Source: MGBC108787 sp964591225 (GTDB lineage: Bacteria; Bacillota_I; Bacilli_A; RF39; UBA660). Taken from it: a stretch of 15,178 nt of DNA. The notes below the pieces were generated by a model. The model worked only from the letters and a program-made list of their open reading frames with translations, did no database searches and was not told the DNA's origin. How positions within the stretch are numbered: position 1 is the first letter of the stretch; each line of letters starts with the position of its first letter. The DNA lies in contig CAZQAO010000022.1 in NCBI GenBank assembly GCA_964591225.1, forward strand, positions 1 through 15,178, written 5' to 3'. Shown here in pieces: positions 1-7,110 of the stretch. The translations under genes were made by a program, and so were the position numbers.

Positions 1-812
1 TAACGAAAATAGATAAATATAAATAAAGCAAGGATAATACAGTAAATAGAGAATTTCCATAGTTTACCTTTTTTAACTAGTTCACTTAACCAGCGATAAC
101 TAAAGTAAGTAACAATTAAAGATGCAATCATTCCTAAACAGTAAGGTAGTATTAAGCTAGTACTAGTTGGAGTATTGATAAAATCTAATACTCCTAAACC
201 CATAGAAGCAATACTTACTGGAAAATATAACATAAAGGTATATTTTAAAGCTGTCTCCCGACTTAAACCACATAGTAAACAAGCCACTAAAACTGTCCCA
301 CTTCGACTTATACCAGGACATAATGCTATTACTTGTAAAAGACCAATAATTAAAGCATCTTTAACAGTTATATCTTGATCTTTTTTGGTACCATTTTTAT
401 TTCTAATTAAAAATAATGAAATGGCAGTTATGAGAAAGGCGAGACCTAATAATTTCATATTGGTAAAAGCACTTTCAATTTTATCTTTAAATAAAATACC
501 AGCGATTCCCACCGGAATACTACTAATTAAAATCATTAAGCAGTATTTAAAATTAACTTTATTATCACTTCTTTTTGCTTTATTAAAAATATATGTAAAA
601 AAGGAACGGATTAGTTTAATAATATCTGGCAAGAAAATGTAAAGTATAGCTAAGAAAGAACCAAAGTTGACAAAGATTTCGAAATTTAAATCATCGAGTA
701 AACTAGTATTAAATATTTGTTTAAATAAGAGAATATGGCCACTTGAAGATATTGGTAAAGGCTCTGTAAAGCCTTGTAAAATTCCTAATAAAATGTAAAT
801 AAGATAACGCAT
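1..812 (-). CDS. uppP: Undecaprenyl-diphosphatase (UppP/BacA family)
   Basis: Integral membrane enzyme that dephosphorylates undecaprenyl diphosphate to recycle the lipid carrier for peptidoglycan and other wall polymers; members confer bacitracin resistance. I translated the minus strand by hand from the ATG at 812-810, preceded by an AGGTGA ribosome site at 824-819. It gives 270 residues, the usual family length. The first signature QGFTEPLPISSSGH lies at residues 13-26, with the (E/Q)xxxE pair as Q13/E17. The second, PGISRSG, lies at 166-172 and is followed by a GLSRE segment. The rest is strongly hydrophobic with several membrane spans. The last complete codon is at 5-3, and bases 2-1 read TA-, so the stop is probably completed just outside the window. 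It is divergent from the gene at 882. The family assignment is secure; only the last base of the stop is missing. Confidence 0.93.
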   Translation of the reverse strand, partial: MRYLIYILLGILQGFTEPLPISSSGHILLFKQIFNTSLLDDLNFEIFVNFGSFLAILYIFLPDIIKLIRSFFTYIFNKAKRSDNKVNFKYCLMILISSIPVGIAGILFKDKIESAFTNMKLLGLAFLITAISLFLIRNKNGTKKDQDITVKDALIIGLLQVIALCPGISRSGTVLVACLLCGLSRETALKYTFMLYFPVSIASMGLGVLDFINTPTSTSLILPYCLGMIASLIVTYFSYRWLSELVKKGKLWKFSIYCIILALFIFIYFR

Positions 813-829
813 ATTTTATCACCTAATTA

Positions 830-839
830 ATTATATAAT
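830..839. promoter_or_regulatory. Palindromic -10-like box in the divergent uppP/882 spacer
   Basis: ATTATATAAT is a perfect palindrome, so it offers TATAAT on both strands. On the plus strand (834-839) it would place a transcript start near 846, giving a short leader for the gene at 882. On the minus strand (835-830) the start would fall inside the uppP ribosome site, so it is less useful there. No convincing -35 element is seen at 17 bases in either direction. A short inverted repeat (ATTTCT/AGAAAT, 842-859) lies next to it. Confidence 0.3.
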
Positions 840-881
840 AAATTTCTAATTTAAGAAATAAAATGTTACAAAGGAGATAAC

Positions 882-1121
882 ATGCATTATTTAGGTATTT
901 TTTTAGGTGTAATATTAAGTAGTATCGGCCTTAATTTTATTATTTTGTATATGAATTTATTCTCTTTTGGGTATAGTTTTTTAGAATATGTTTACTTTAT
1001 TAGTAAAAGGCTGGAATGTTTATTATTTTTAATTGGACTAGTTCTTATATTATTTTCAATGAGAGGGTGGATAAAAAGTGTATTATTATTACGACATACT
1101 ACTAAACTTTCAAGAAGATGA
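882..1121 (+). CDS. Small two-helix membrane protein, unknown function
   Basis: A 79-residue protein beginning at an ATG with a good ribosome site (AAGGAG, 5 bases upstream). It has two hydrophobic stretches, about residues 3-24 and 45-62, joined by an aromatic-rich loop containing GYSFLEYVYFI. It ends in a basic tail (residues 70-79: RHTTKLSRR), so both ends are probably cytoplasmic, giving a helical hairpin. The last 44 bases overlap the next gene, whose GTG start lies inside it, which suggests translational coupling. I do not recognise the family. The ribosome site, hydrophobic pattern and coupling argue that it is real, but its size leaves some doubt. Confidence 0.6.
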   Translation: MHYLGIFLGVILSSIGLNFIILYMNLFSFGYSFLEYVYFISKRLECLLFLIGLVLILFSMRGWIKSVLLLRHTTKLSRR

Positions 1122-1722
1122 AAATTTATATGAATTTTATGAATGGGAAGAAACTGATGATATAGATTTTATTAAAAAGATTCCCTTATTTCGTGTTAAT
1201 GAAGCAACTTTTAGAGATTTATTAAAGTATAAAGTTAAATTTAATCAAAGTTTTTTAAATGAAGTTAAAAATAAAACTATTTTAAAATCTTCACCCAAAA
1301 TGTTAAAACATACTTTTGTAGTTAGTGATGGTAAAAATGCTTTGGCTTTAGAACTGAATGAAGAGGGTGAAGTTATCAGTCGGAGTCATTTGTTACTAGC
1401 TGATGAAATTAATTTAAATGAAATTCTGTTTACTATGAAAGAAACTAAGTTAACTTACGAAATATTAGAAAAGTATAAAAAAAGAAATCAAATTCGTCAG
1501 GTGGAAAGAATGAAGAATTTGATTAATTGTGAAATTAATACGTTATGTGCATCTAAGAATATGAGTAAATTAAAGTATTTATATTATGAATGGTTTAATA
1601 CTTATAGTGATGATTTAGAAGCCATAGTTAAAAAGATGAAAAAAGAATTAAAGACAACTTTCGATGATAATCAAAAACGAATTTTTGAATTAATAAAAAA
1701 AAGTTATCATAAAGTCCTTTAA
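1078..1722 (+). CDS. YjbA-like protein (UPF0736/DUF3603), unknown function
   Basis: A 214-residue soluble protein. The N-terminus (MYYYYDILLNFQEDENLYEF, then YEWEETDD and IPLFRVNEATF) follows the layout I remember for Bacillus YjbA: a short aromatic start and HDVWVNW-like strand, a HEWR-like motif, then a DQVPLLKV-like segment. The central VVSDGKNALAL resembles the VVTDGIGILAV stretch, and LKYLYYEWFN resembles the RYWYTEWN stretch. Function is unknown in this family. The start is a GTG with the purine-rich GAGGG (1061-1066 region) upstream, and it overlaps the preceding small membrane gene. Its stop overlaps the trpS stop on the other strand by 4 bases. In Bacillus yjbA also lies beside trpS, which supports the assignment by conserved neighbourhood. 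The family match is from memory and not from an alignment. Confidence 0.75.
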   Translation: MYYYYDILLNFQEDENLYEFYEWEETDDIDFIKKIPLFRVNEATFRDLLKYKVKFNQSFLNEVKNKTILKSSPKMLKHTFVVSDGKNALALELNEEGEVISRSHLLLADEINLNEILFTMKETKLTYEILEKYKKRNQIRQVERMKNLINCEINTLCASKNMSKLKYLYYEWFNTYSDDLEAIVKKMKKELKTTFDDNQKRIFELIKKSYHKVL

Positions 1723-2702
1723 ATACGACCTAATCCTACTTTTTTTAATACTTCGTGATATTTTTGTGCCGCTAATTTATTTACTTTATCTCGTCCCTTA
1801 TCTAAAACTTCATCAACAATACCCGAATTTATAATCGTTTGGTATTTTTTTTGAATTGTCATAAGAGTATCTACTACTAAATCTGCTACTTCTTTTTTAA
1901 AGTTACCATAATTATAGTCTTGAAATTTCTTTTCGACTTCTTTGATAGGTTGTTTACTTAATGCTGAATAAATAGTTAGTAAATTAGATATACCGGGTTT
2001 GTTTTCTATGTCATAGTAAATTTTATTATCGCTATCAGTTACGGCGGCCATGATTTTTTTCCTGATATCTGCTTCACTATCTAAAAGTAAAATAATACCT
2101 TTTACATCCTCACTTGATTTACTCATTTTTTTAGTAGGATGTTGTAAATCCATGATTTTGGCACCAACAGGGGGAATTAAAGGCTCGGGGATAACAAACG
2201 TTTTTCCATATTTATTATTAAAACGCATCGCAATATCGCGGGCTAGTTCTACATGTTGTTTTTGATCAATTCCCGTTGGCACGTAATTAGCATCATATAA
2301 AAGAATATCCGCGGCCATTAGAATAGGATAAGTAAATAAACCGACACTAACATTTTCGCCTTTGCTACTTTTATCTTTATATTGGGTCATACGACTAGCT
2401 TCACCCATATAGGTATTACATTCTAAAATCCAGGAAAGATTAGCATGATATAAATTTTCGGATTGAATATAAATCGTATTTTTATCGGGATCAATTCCAC
2501 AAGCTAAATAAAGGGCGACATTTTTTTTAATTCTTTCCTTTAATTCTTTGGGATCTTGGTTAACGGTAATGGCATGTAAATCTGGAACAAACATAAACGA
2601 ATCAAATTTATTTTGATTTTCTACACTTTGGCTGATGCCCCCGATTAAACTTCCTAAAGTTAATTCCCCACTTGGTTTTAAACCAGTTAATAATCGTTTC
2701 AT
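1719..2702 (-). CDS. trpS: Tryptophanyl-tRNA synthetase
   Basis: Cytoplasmic class I aminoacyl-tRNA synthetase that charges tRNA-Trp. The protein is 327 residues from the ATG at 2702-2700, the usual length. A longer frame adds ten residues upstream, but the GAGGCGA ribosome site sits just before the internal ATG and homologues start at MKRxLTGxKPSG, so I take the shorter form. The HIGH-like motif is PSGELTLG (residues 10-17). The KMSKS signature is intact at 192-196. The substrate-pocket segment GIDQKQHVELARDIA spans 144-158. The gene converges on the YjbA-like gene with overlapping stops and diverges from the lipoprotein gene. The spacer upstream is under 90 bases, and I see no T-box leader, unlike many trpS genes of Bacillota. 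Confidence 0.96.
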   Translation of the reverse strand: MKRLLTGLKPSGELTLGSLIGGISQSVENQNKFDSFMFVPDLHAITVNQDPKELKERIKKNVALYLACGIDPDKNTIYIQSENLYHANLSWILECNTYMGEASRMTQYKDKSSKGENVSVGLFTYPILMAADILLYDANYVPTGIDQKQHVELARDIAMRFNNKYGKTFVIPEPLIPPVGAKIMDLQHPTKKMSKSSEDVKGIILLLDSEADIRKKIMAAVTDSDNKIYYDIENKPGISNLLTIYSALSKQPIKEVEKKFQDYNYGNFKKEVADLVVDTLMTIQKKYQTIINSGIVDEVLDKGRDKVNKLAAQKYHEVLKKVGLGRI

Positions 2703-2725
2703 TACATATTCGCCTCGTAAATATT

Positions 2726-2755
2726 TTAACATAATATGAATATTTTGGAAATAAT
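2726..2755 (+). promoter_or_regulatory. Possible promoter for the lipoprotein gene
   Basis: TTAACA (2726-2731), an 18-base spacer and AATAAT (2750-2755), each one base off consensus. It lies in the 86-base spacer between divergent trpS and the lipoprotein gene, about 33 bases before the latter's start. AT-rich sequence makes chance matches common, so this is tentative. Confidence 0.35.
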
Positions 2756-2788
2756 GGAGAACACTACAAGTAAAGGAGTGTTAAAAAA

Positions 2789-3334
2789 ATGAAAAAATTA
2801 ATGGTCTTTTTAATTGCTTTAATAGGAATCGTAGGATGTGCTTGCACCATGAGTAAAGCTAGTGATGCGGTGAAAGATTATTTAGGAAAATATAATAATC
2901 AAGATCCTGAAATACTTACTGAGTTAGATTCACTAGTTAAATCAGAAAATTTGACCGACGATTTAAGTGACAAATACAAAGAAATTATGAAAAAACAATA
3001 TACTGATTTAAAATATGAAATTGTCGATGAAACTTATAATGGTGATGAAGCTACAGTTACGACGAAAATAACAGTTTATGATTTATATAAAGCTCAACAA
3101 AATGCTGCTAAATATAAAGATGAACACGAAGAAGAATTTCAAGATGATAACAAAGTATACGATGCGGTTAAATTTTTAGAATATAAGTTAGATGAAATGA
3201 AAAAGTCTGATGATACCGTCGAGTATACTATTGATTTTAAAGTAATTAAAAAAGATGGTAAGTGGACAGTTGATCAATTAAGTACTGAAGATTTAGAAAA
3301 AATTCACGGAATTTATAATTATAGTAATGACTAA
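2789..3334 (+). CDS. Small lipoprotein, unknown function
   Basis: A 181-residue exported lipoprotein. It has a basic start (MKKL), a hydrophobic core and a lipobox IVGC with the lipidated Cys at position 17; a second Cys follows at 19. After Ser/Thr residues comes an acidic, mostly alpha/beta mature domain. It opens with a helix (SKASDAVKDYLGKYNNQD), has a mid-region of alternating strands (TDLKYEIVDETYNGDEATVTTKITVYD), and ends with a strand plus KKDGKWTVDQLS. That order resembles small NTF2-like/DUF4878-type lipoproteins, where a final KDGKWKV strand is common, but I cannot assign a family. The ribosome site is AAAGGAGTG just upstream. A strong terminator overlaps its stop, so it is probably a single-gene unit. 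Confidence 0.85.
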   Translation: MKKLMVFLIALIGIVGCACTMSKASDAVKDYLGKYNNQDPEILTELDSLVKSENLTDDLSDKYKEIMKKQYTDLKYEIVDETYNGDEATVTTKITVYDLYKAQQNAAKYKDEHEEEFQDDNKVYDAVKFLEYKLDEMKKSDDTVEYTIDFKVIKKDGKWTVDQLSTEDLEKIHGIYNYSND

Positions 3335-3356
3335 GGACTAAAAGAGTCCTTTTTTT
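3333..3356 (+). terminator. Rho-independent terminator of the lipoprotein gene
   Basis: AAGGACT (3333-3339), loop AAAAG, then AGTCCTT (3345-3351), running into seven T (3350-3356). The left arm begins within the TAA stop codon at 3332-3334. Confidence 0.85.
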
Positions 3357-3379
3357 CATACATTTTTTTAGGTGAATTT

Positions 3380-4453
3380 ATGAAAAAGTTACTATTAATT
3401 CTTTTTTTGTTACCAGTTTCAGTATCAGCTTATAGTGCGCGAAACTTAATTGCAATGGATATGGATACGAAACGAATTCTTTATGGCGAAAAGATTCATG
3501 ATGAGCATTTAATTGCTAGTATTACTAAGATTATGACAGCAGTAGTAGCTTTAGAATTAGGCAATTTAGATGATGATGTAACTGCTTCGAAAACTATTTT
3601 AAAATCTTTTGGTAGTTCTATTTATATGGAAGTAGGGGAAACTTTAAAGTTAAAAGATTTACTTTATGGGTTAATGTTACGAAGTGGTAATGATGCGGCC
3701 TTATTAATTAGTGAACATGTAGGTGGTAGTGTTAATGATTTCGTTAAATTAATGAATAATAAAGCCAAAGAATTGGGTATGAAAGATACAACATTTTATA
3801 ATCCTCATGGGTTAGAAGTAGATGGTAAAGGTAATCTTTCGAGTGCTTATGATATGGCTCTGCTTACTAGTTATGCTATGGAAAATAAAACTTATCGCCA
3901 AATTGTGGGTACCAAAAACTATGTAACTAAATCCGATAAAAAAAGTTATAGTTGGAAGAATAAAAATAAATTATTGACTACTTATAAATATACAACAGGG
4001 GGCAAAACTGGTTATACAGATAAAGCCCGCAGAACACTAGTTTCGACAGCTAGCAATGACAACCGAAATATCGTTATAGTTTCTCTAAATGATCCCGATG
4101 ATTGGCATGATCATACTTCGCTTTACGAAACTATTTTTAAAGAATATCAAAATCAAAAGATTTTAGATCAAGGTCCTTTTAAGGTCGCCAATGAAACTTA
4201 TTATCAAAATGATGAATTATATTTAAAAAATGATGAATATGTTTTATTAAAAAAGGGGGAAGAAAAAGATATCAATTTAAATATTCAGTTAGATAAATTA
4301 CCTCGATATCAAGATCAAGAAAAAGTGGGAACAATTACCATTAATTTAAAAGATACCCCATTAAAAACGGTTGATATTTATGTGCATAAAGCTAAGTCTA
4401 AAAAACAAGCTAATTTCTGGCAAAAGATAATGGGATGGTTTAAACATGATTAA
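3380..4453 (+). CDS. D-Ala-D-Ala carboxypeptidase (DacB/DacF-type, S11 family)
   Basis: A 357-residue low-molecular-weight penicillin-binding protein that trims the terminal D-Ala from peptidoglycan stem peptides outside the membrane. A signal peptide covers residues 1-17 (ending VSVSA). The active-site SxxK is SITK at 47-50, the second motif is SGN at 102-104, and KTG is at 209-211, all intact and in normal order. A beta-rich C-terminal domain (about 260-335) follows, then a short amphipathic tail (FWQKIMGWFKHD) that probably holds it on the membrane. The ribosome site is AGGTGA at 3370-3375, 4 bases before the ATG. It overlaps spmA by 8 bases, the same order as Bacillus subtilis dacB-spmA-spmB, where the product modifies spore cortex. 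Because of that context a DacB-like role is favoured over a general DacA/DacF role, but this is inference. Confidence 0.94.
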   Translation: MKKLLLILFLLPVSVSAYSARNLIAMDMDTKRILYGEKIHDEHLIASITKIMTAVVALELGNLDDDVTASKTILKSFGSSIYMEVGETLKLKDLLYGLMLRSGNDAALLISEHVGGSVNDFVKLMNNKAKELGMKDTTFYNPHGLEVDGKGNLSSAYDMALLTSYAMENKTYRQIVGTKNYVTKSDKKSYSWKNKNKLLTTYKYTTGGKTGYTDKARRTLVSTASNDNRNIVIVSLNDPDDWHDHTSLYETIFKEYQNQKILDQGPFKVANETYYQNDELYLKNDEYVLLKKGEEKDINLNIQLDKLPRYQDQEKVGTITINLKDTPLKTVDIYVHKAKSKKQANFWQKIMGWFKHD

Positions 4454-5024
4454 TAAGTTATGGGCAGCATTTATTTTAGTAGGGATATTTTTTACGTTAT
4501 TAACAGGACGTCTAGATTCATTAAATGATACCATTTTAACTAGTGCGAAAAGTGGTATCGATTTGGTTTTAGATTTATTGCCAGTCTTAGTTTTATGGTC
4601 CGGAATTATGAAAATTGCTGAGAAAAGTGGCTTATTACAAGTAGTAGCACGCATTTTTGCTCCTATTTTAAAAAAATTATTTCCTTCTTTAAAGAAAGAT
4701 AGTAAAGCTTTAGGTTATATTACTTCGAATATTGCTGCTAATGCTTTGGGATTAGGTAGTGCGGCGACGCCATTTGGTTTAAAAGCTATGGAAGAAATGC
4801 AAAAAGAAAATGATAAAAAAGATACTGCTAGTGATGCTATGATAACTTTTTTAGTATTAAATACTAGTGGTGTTACGATTATTCCAACTACAGTTATTGC
4901 TTTACGTTTAATGTATAAAAGTGCCAACCCCGAAGAAATTATATTGCCATCTATTTTAGCTACTATTTGTTCTAGTGTAGCAGGTTTATTATTAGATTAT
5001 TTTAGGAGGAGAAAACGACCATGA
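4446..5024 (+). CDS. spmA: Spore maturation protein A (nucleoside-recognition Gate domain)
   Basis: A 192-residue polytopic membrane protein, close to the roughly 196 of Bacillus SpmA. The typical stretches are visible: VLWSGIMKIAEKSGLL (about 54-69), FAPILKKLFPSLKKDSKALGY, then SNIAANALGLGSAATPFGLKAMEEMQ, and LVLNTSGVTIIPTTVIALR. Four or five hydrophobic segments and a basic C-terminus (FRRRKRP) are present. In Bacillus, SpmA and SpmB are needed for full dehydration of the spore core, by an unknown mechanism. The ATG lies inside the end of the carboxypeptidase gene and the last bases overlap spmB (ATGA), so translation is probably coupled. The fold is Gate-like and may move a small molecule. 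Presence does not by itself prove sporulation. Confidence 0.94.
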   Translation: MINKLWAAFILVGIFFTLLTGRLDSLNDTILTSAKSGIDLVLDLLPVLVLWSGIMKIAEKSGLLQVVARIFAPILKKLFPSLKKDSKALGYITSNIAANALGLGSAATPFGLKAMEEMQKENDKKDTASDAMITFLVLNTSGVTIIPTTVIALRLMYKSANPEEIILPSILATICSSVAGLLLDYFRRRKRP

Positions 5025-5542
5025 GTTTTATATCTAAGCTAATAATTCCTATTTTTGTCGTTGTTACTATTATTTATGGTTTAAAAAAAAGAGTCGCTAT
5101 TTATGATACTTTTTTAGAGGGAGCTAAAGAAGGCCTTATTACGGCATTTAAAATTTGTCCCTCCGTTTTAGCTATGGTTTTTGCCGTTAATATCCTTTTG
5201 AACAGCCATATAATAGAAGTAGGATTCCAATTTTTAAAACCTTTTTTAAATATCTTAAATATTCCTTTAGCTATTCTTCCGATGGCTATAGTAAGACCGA
5301 TATCAGGAACAGCTTCTCTAGCTATTATGAATGAGATATTTACTAATTTTGGTCCCGATTCTTATATCGGCCGAATTGCTTCGGTTTTACAAGGGTGTAC
5401 GGATACAACTATTTATGTTTTAGCTTTATATTTTGGGAGTGTTAAAATTAGCAAGACCAGATATGCTTTATCGACAGGTTTATTTGCGGATTTCATTGGA
5501 ATCCTAGCTAGCTTTTTAATTGTCAAACTATTTTTTGGCTAA
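5021..5542 (+). CDS. spmB: Spore maturation protein B (Gate domain)
   Basis: A 173-residue membrane protein, partner of SpmA, near the 178 of the Bacillus protein. Recognisable segments are TFLEGAKEGLITAFKICPSV, FLKPFLNILNIPLAILPMAI, then RPISGTASLAIMNEI (about 91-105), GPDSYIGRIASVLQGCTDTT and YVLALYFGSVKISK. The ending FIGILASFLIVKLFFG matches the family's usual end. The ATG overlaps the TGA of spmA by 4 bases, after a strong AGGAGGAG ribosome site (5004-5011 region). It is the third gene of the dacB-like/spmA/spmB operon. No hairpin with a T-run follows its stop, so readthrough to the next gene is possible. Confidence 0.95.
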   Translation: MSFISKLIIPIFVVVTIIYGLKKRVAIYDTFLEGAKEGLITAFKICPSVLAMVFAVNILLNSHIIEVGFQFLKPFLNILNIPLAILPMAIVRPISGTASLAIMNEIFTNFGPDSYIGRIASVLQGCTDTTIYVLALYFGSVKISKTRYALSTGLFADFIGILASFLIVKLFFG

Positions 5543-5557
5543 TTTCTTGCATAAGAA

Positions 5558-5591
5558 TTAGGAATTTGCTAAACTTAGTTTAGTATAGAAT
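5558..5591 (+). promoter_or_regulatory. Possible promoter with inverted-repeat operator
   Basis: In the 61-base spacer after spmB there is a -10-like TAGTAT (5581-5586, or TATAGA from 5584). A weak -35, TTAGGA (5558-5563), is 17 bases upstream. A perfect inverted repeat, CTAAAC-TTA-GTTTAG (5569-5583), fills the spacer and runs into the -10. That position would suit a repressor site. No regulator gene is present in the window to pair with it. Confidence 0.35.
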
Positions 5592-5603
5592 GAGGAATAG
5601 CAT

Positions 5604-6302
5604 ATGGTATATATCGAAAAAGTAGATCAACCTTTTAGTTCTTTTTACTTAGAATCCTTTTCTTATCTTATTGATGAACAATGCTTTCACGATGCCTTAC
5701 ACTTTGTTTACAATCATCACCAAATGTTTTTAAAAACAATTGAAATAGATCCTTTTAAATATCATAGTTATTCTTTTGGAACTTATTTAATAAAAAATGA
5801 ACACCAAACTTGGTTAGGATATATTGAATTATATAATCAAGAATTTATTAATAACCAAAAAGATAAAATATTAGAATTAACTCTTCCTATTTTACAAAAA
5901 CTAAAAGCCGAAGATGAAATGGTAAATACTTATTTACAAAGAGCTTATACGCAACCTTTAAAAGCTTACCAAGTGATGGAAATAGTTCATTATTTATTAC
6001 AATTAGATTTTTATAATGACCAAAAAGAGGTATATTTAGAAAAAATTAGGGCAGAATTATATAATGAACCCGAGGAATTATACATTGATTTTGCTTTATA
6101 TAATTCGGTAGCATTTTATCAAGAAGATATTGATTACTTATTAACTGAGTTTTTAAAATTATATCAAGAAGATGCGAGGAGCATAAAGGTTCCCATTATT
6201 ATCAACCAAAATAATAATGAGGTAATTGTTTCGAAATTATGTAATGATCAAAATTCCCGGATTTTAGTAAAGAAAAAAGATAAAACAGGAACAAATGTTT
6301 GA
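5604..6302 (+). CDS. Uncharacterised soluble protein
   Basis: A 232-residue protein I do not recognise. There is no signal peptide or membrane span. It is rich in Tyr, Phe, Leu, Glu and Asn. The first part (1-90) looks alpha/beta, with clustered His/Tyr/Phe (HFVYNHHQMF, PFKYHSYSFG). The middle (about 90-200) looks all-helical with heptad-like leucines (ILELTLPILQKLK, EIVHYLLQLDFY). The end is a short strand pair with a basic tail (ILVKKKDKTG). The ATG at 5604 has AGGAA about 8 bases upstream, and it ends with TGA. Codon use and base composition match the neighbours. It lies directly after spmB, so a link to envelope or spore functions is possible but unsupported by motifs. Confidence 0.8.
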   Translation: MVYIEKVDQPFSSFYLESFSYLIDEQCFHDALHFVYNHHQMFLKTIEIDPFKYHSYSFGTYLIKNEHQTWLGYIELYNQEFINNQKDKILELTLPILQKLKAEDEMVNTYLQRAYTQPLKAYQVMEIVHYLLQLDFYNDQKEVYLEKIRAELYNEPEELYIDFALYNSVAFYQEDIDYLLTEFLKLYQEDARSIKVPIIINQNNNEVIVSKLCNDQNSRILVKKKDKTGTNV

Positions 6303-6320
6303 AAAAAACTTGGTAAAAAT

Positions 6321-6349
6321 TTGACTTTCGATTTTAATTGTGGTAGTAT
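6321..6349 (+). promoter_or_regulatory. Housekeeping-type promoter of the glucosaminidase gene
   Basis: TTGACT (6321-6326), a 17-base spacer, then TAGTAT (6344-6349): five of six consensus bases in the -35 and ideal spacing. The transcript would begin near 6356, about 27 bases before the ATG at 6383, with the ribosome site AGAGGTAG in between. Confidence 0.65.
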
Positions 6350-6382
6350 TAAAAACGTTCCGCAAAAAAGAGGTAGAGTTAA

Positions 6383-7033
6383 ATGAAAAAATTACCGTCG
6401 ATTAAGGCCTTAGTGGCCATAATGACGATTTTATTTGTTCACATCTTAACTACAGATAAAATAGATGGGAATAAAACAATTTATAATAGTGAAGTTTATC
6501 ACATGAATGCTAGTGCACCAGAGAGTAAACTATTAAATAAAAAAGTGGTTACAAACGAACTATTAGCTCTTAATGAAGATAAAAGGGAAGTTGTAACCCC
6601 TATTGAGGTTCCAAAAGTCGTTTATAATGGAATGACCATGGAAGAATTAGGAGATAAACTGGAAAAAAGTTTAAAATCCACTTTAAAAGGATATGGTAAT
6701 GTATTTGCTGAGTATTCTATTAAATATGAAGTAGATCCTTACTTAGCTCTGGCTATTGTTTTACATGAAACGGGATGTTCTTCCGGAAAATGTAGTACAT
6801 TAGTAAGACAATGTTATAATATTGGAGGAATGAAAGGTAAACCAGGATGTGGAGGATCTTATAAAAGATTCCAATCCATGGATGAAGGAATTAAAGCCTT
6901 CTATAAAAATTTATCCAAAAATTATTATCAAAAAGGATTAACTACTCCAGAATCAATCGGAAAAAAATATGCGGAAAGTGAATCTTGGCCGTCAAGAATA
7001 CGTTACTATATGAACATTATTGCCAAAGGATAG
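6383..7033 (+). CDS. Secreted/membrane-anchored glucosaminidase-type hydrolase
   Basis: A 216-residue exported protein with an N-terminal signal or anchor (residues 1-23, MKKLPSIKALVAIMTILFVH). A linker of about 80 residues follows, then a lysozyme-fold endo-beta-N-acetylglucosaminidase-like domain (about 105-216). Visible hallmarks are YSIKYEVDPYLALAIVLHET with the likely catalytic Glu at 129, then YNIGGMKG (145-152), GSYKRFQSMDEGIKAFYKNL and the closing KKYAESESWPSRIRYYMNII. Such enzymes cut the glycan strands of peptidoglycan during growth, separation or lysis. Four cysteines (132, 137, 144, 156) sit around the active-site loop and could form two disulfides. It has its own promoter and terminator. 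Family assignment (PF01832-like) is from motif memory. No cell-wall-binding repeats are present. Confidence 0.88.
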   Translation: MKKLPSIKALVAIMTILFVHILTTDKIDGNKTIYNSEVYHMNASAPESKLLNKKVVTNELLALNEDKREVVTPIEVPKVVYNGMTMEELGDKLEKSLKSTLKGYGNVFAEYSIKYEVDPYLALAIVLHETGCSSGKCSTLVRQCYNIGGMKGKPGCGGSYKRFQSMDEGIKAFYKNLSKNYYQKGLTTPESIGKKYAESESWPSRIRYYMNIIAKG

Positions 7034-7053
7034 AAAGTGATTTCTATCTTTTT
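7029..7053 (+). terminator. Rho-independent terminator of the glucosaminidase gene
   Basis: GATAGAAA (7029-7036), loop GTGA, TTTCTATC (7041-7048), then five T and a second T-rich run. The left arm contains the TAG stop codon (7031-7033). Confidence 0.8.
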
Positions 7054-7054
7054 C

Positions 7055-7083
7055 TTGCCTTTTTTTATGAGTAAAGATATAAT
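7055..7083 (+). promoter_or_regulatory. Housekeeping-type promoter of the 7111 gene
   Basis: TTGCCT (7055-7060), a 17-base spacer, then a perfect TATAAT (7078-7083). The transcript would start near 7090. The AAAGGGGA ribosome site (7096-7103 region) follows, before the ATG at 7111. It lies immediately after the upstream terminator, so the 7111 gene starts a new unit, perhaps including the M60 gene. Confidence 0.65.
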
Positions 7084-7110
7084 AGGTATATATAAAAGGG
7101 GATATGATTT

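Noticed and set aside
175..642. Two plus-strand frames of 67 and 85 residues
   Set aside because: They lie opposite uppP, which has full family motifs, and have no ribosome sites or recognisable content.
1697..1755. A-run and T-run flanking the trpS/YjbA-like convergent end as a bidirectional terminator
   Set aside because: The complementary runs are separated by a loop of more than 30 bases with only A/T pairing.
2703..2788. T-box leader for trpS
   Set aside because: The spacer is under 90 bases and has no stem I/antiterminator or T-box-like sequence.
3357..3364. CATACATT, an exact match to the sporulation sigma-E -10 pattern, just before the carboxypeptidase gene
   Set aside because: The transcript would start near 3371, inside the ribosome site, and no sigma-E -35 lies at the right distance; the match falls in a T-rich terminator tail.
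5541..5559. AATTTCTT/AAGAATT hairpin after spmB
   Set aside because: Bulged, AT-only apart from two pairs, and not followed by T; it cannot be called a terminator.
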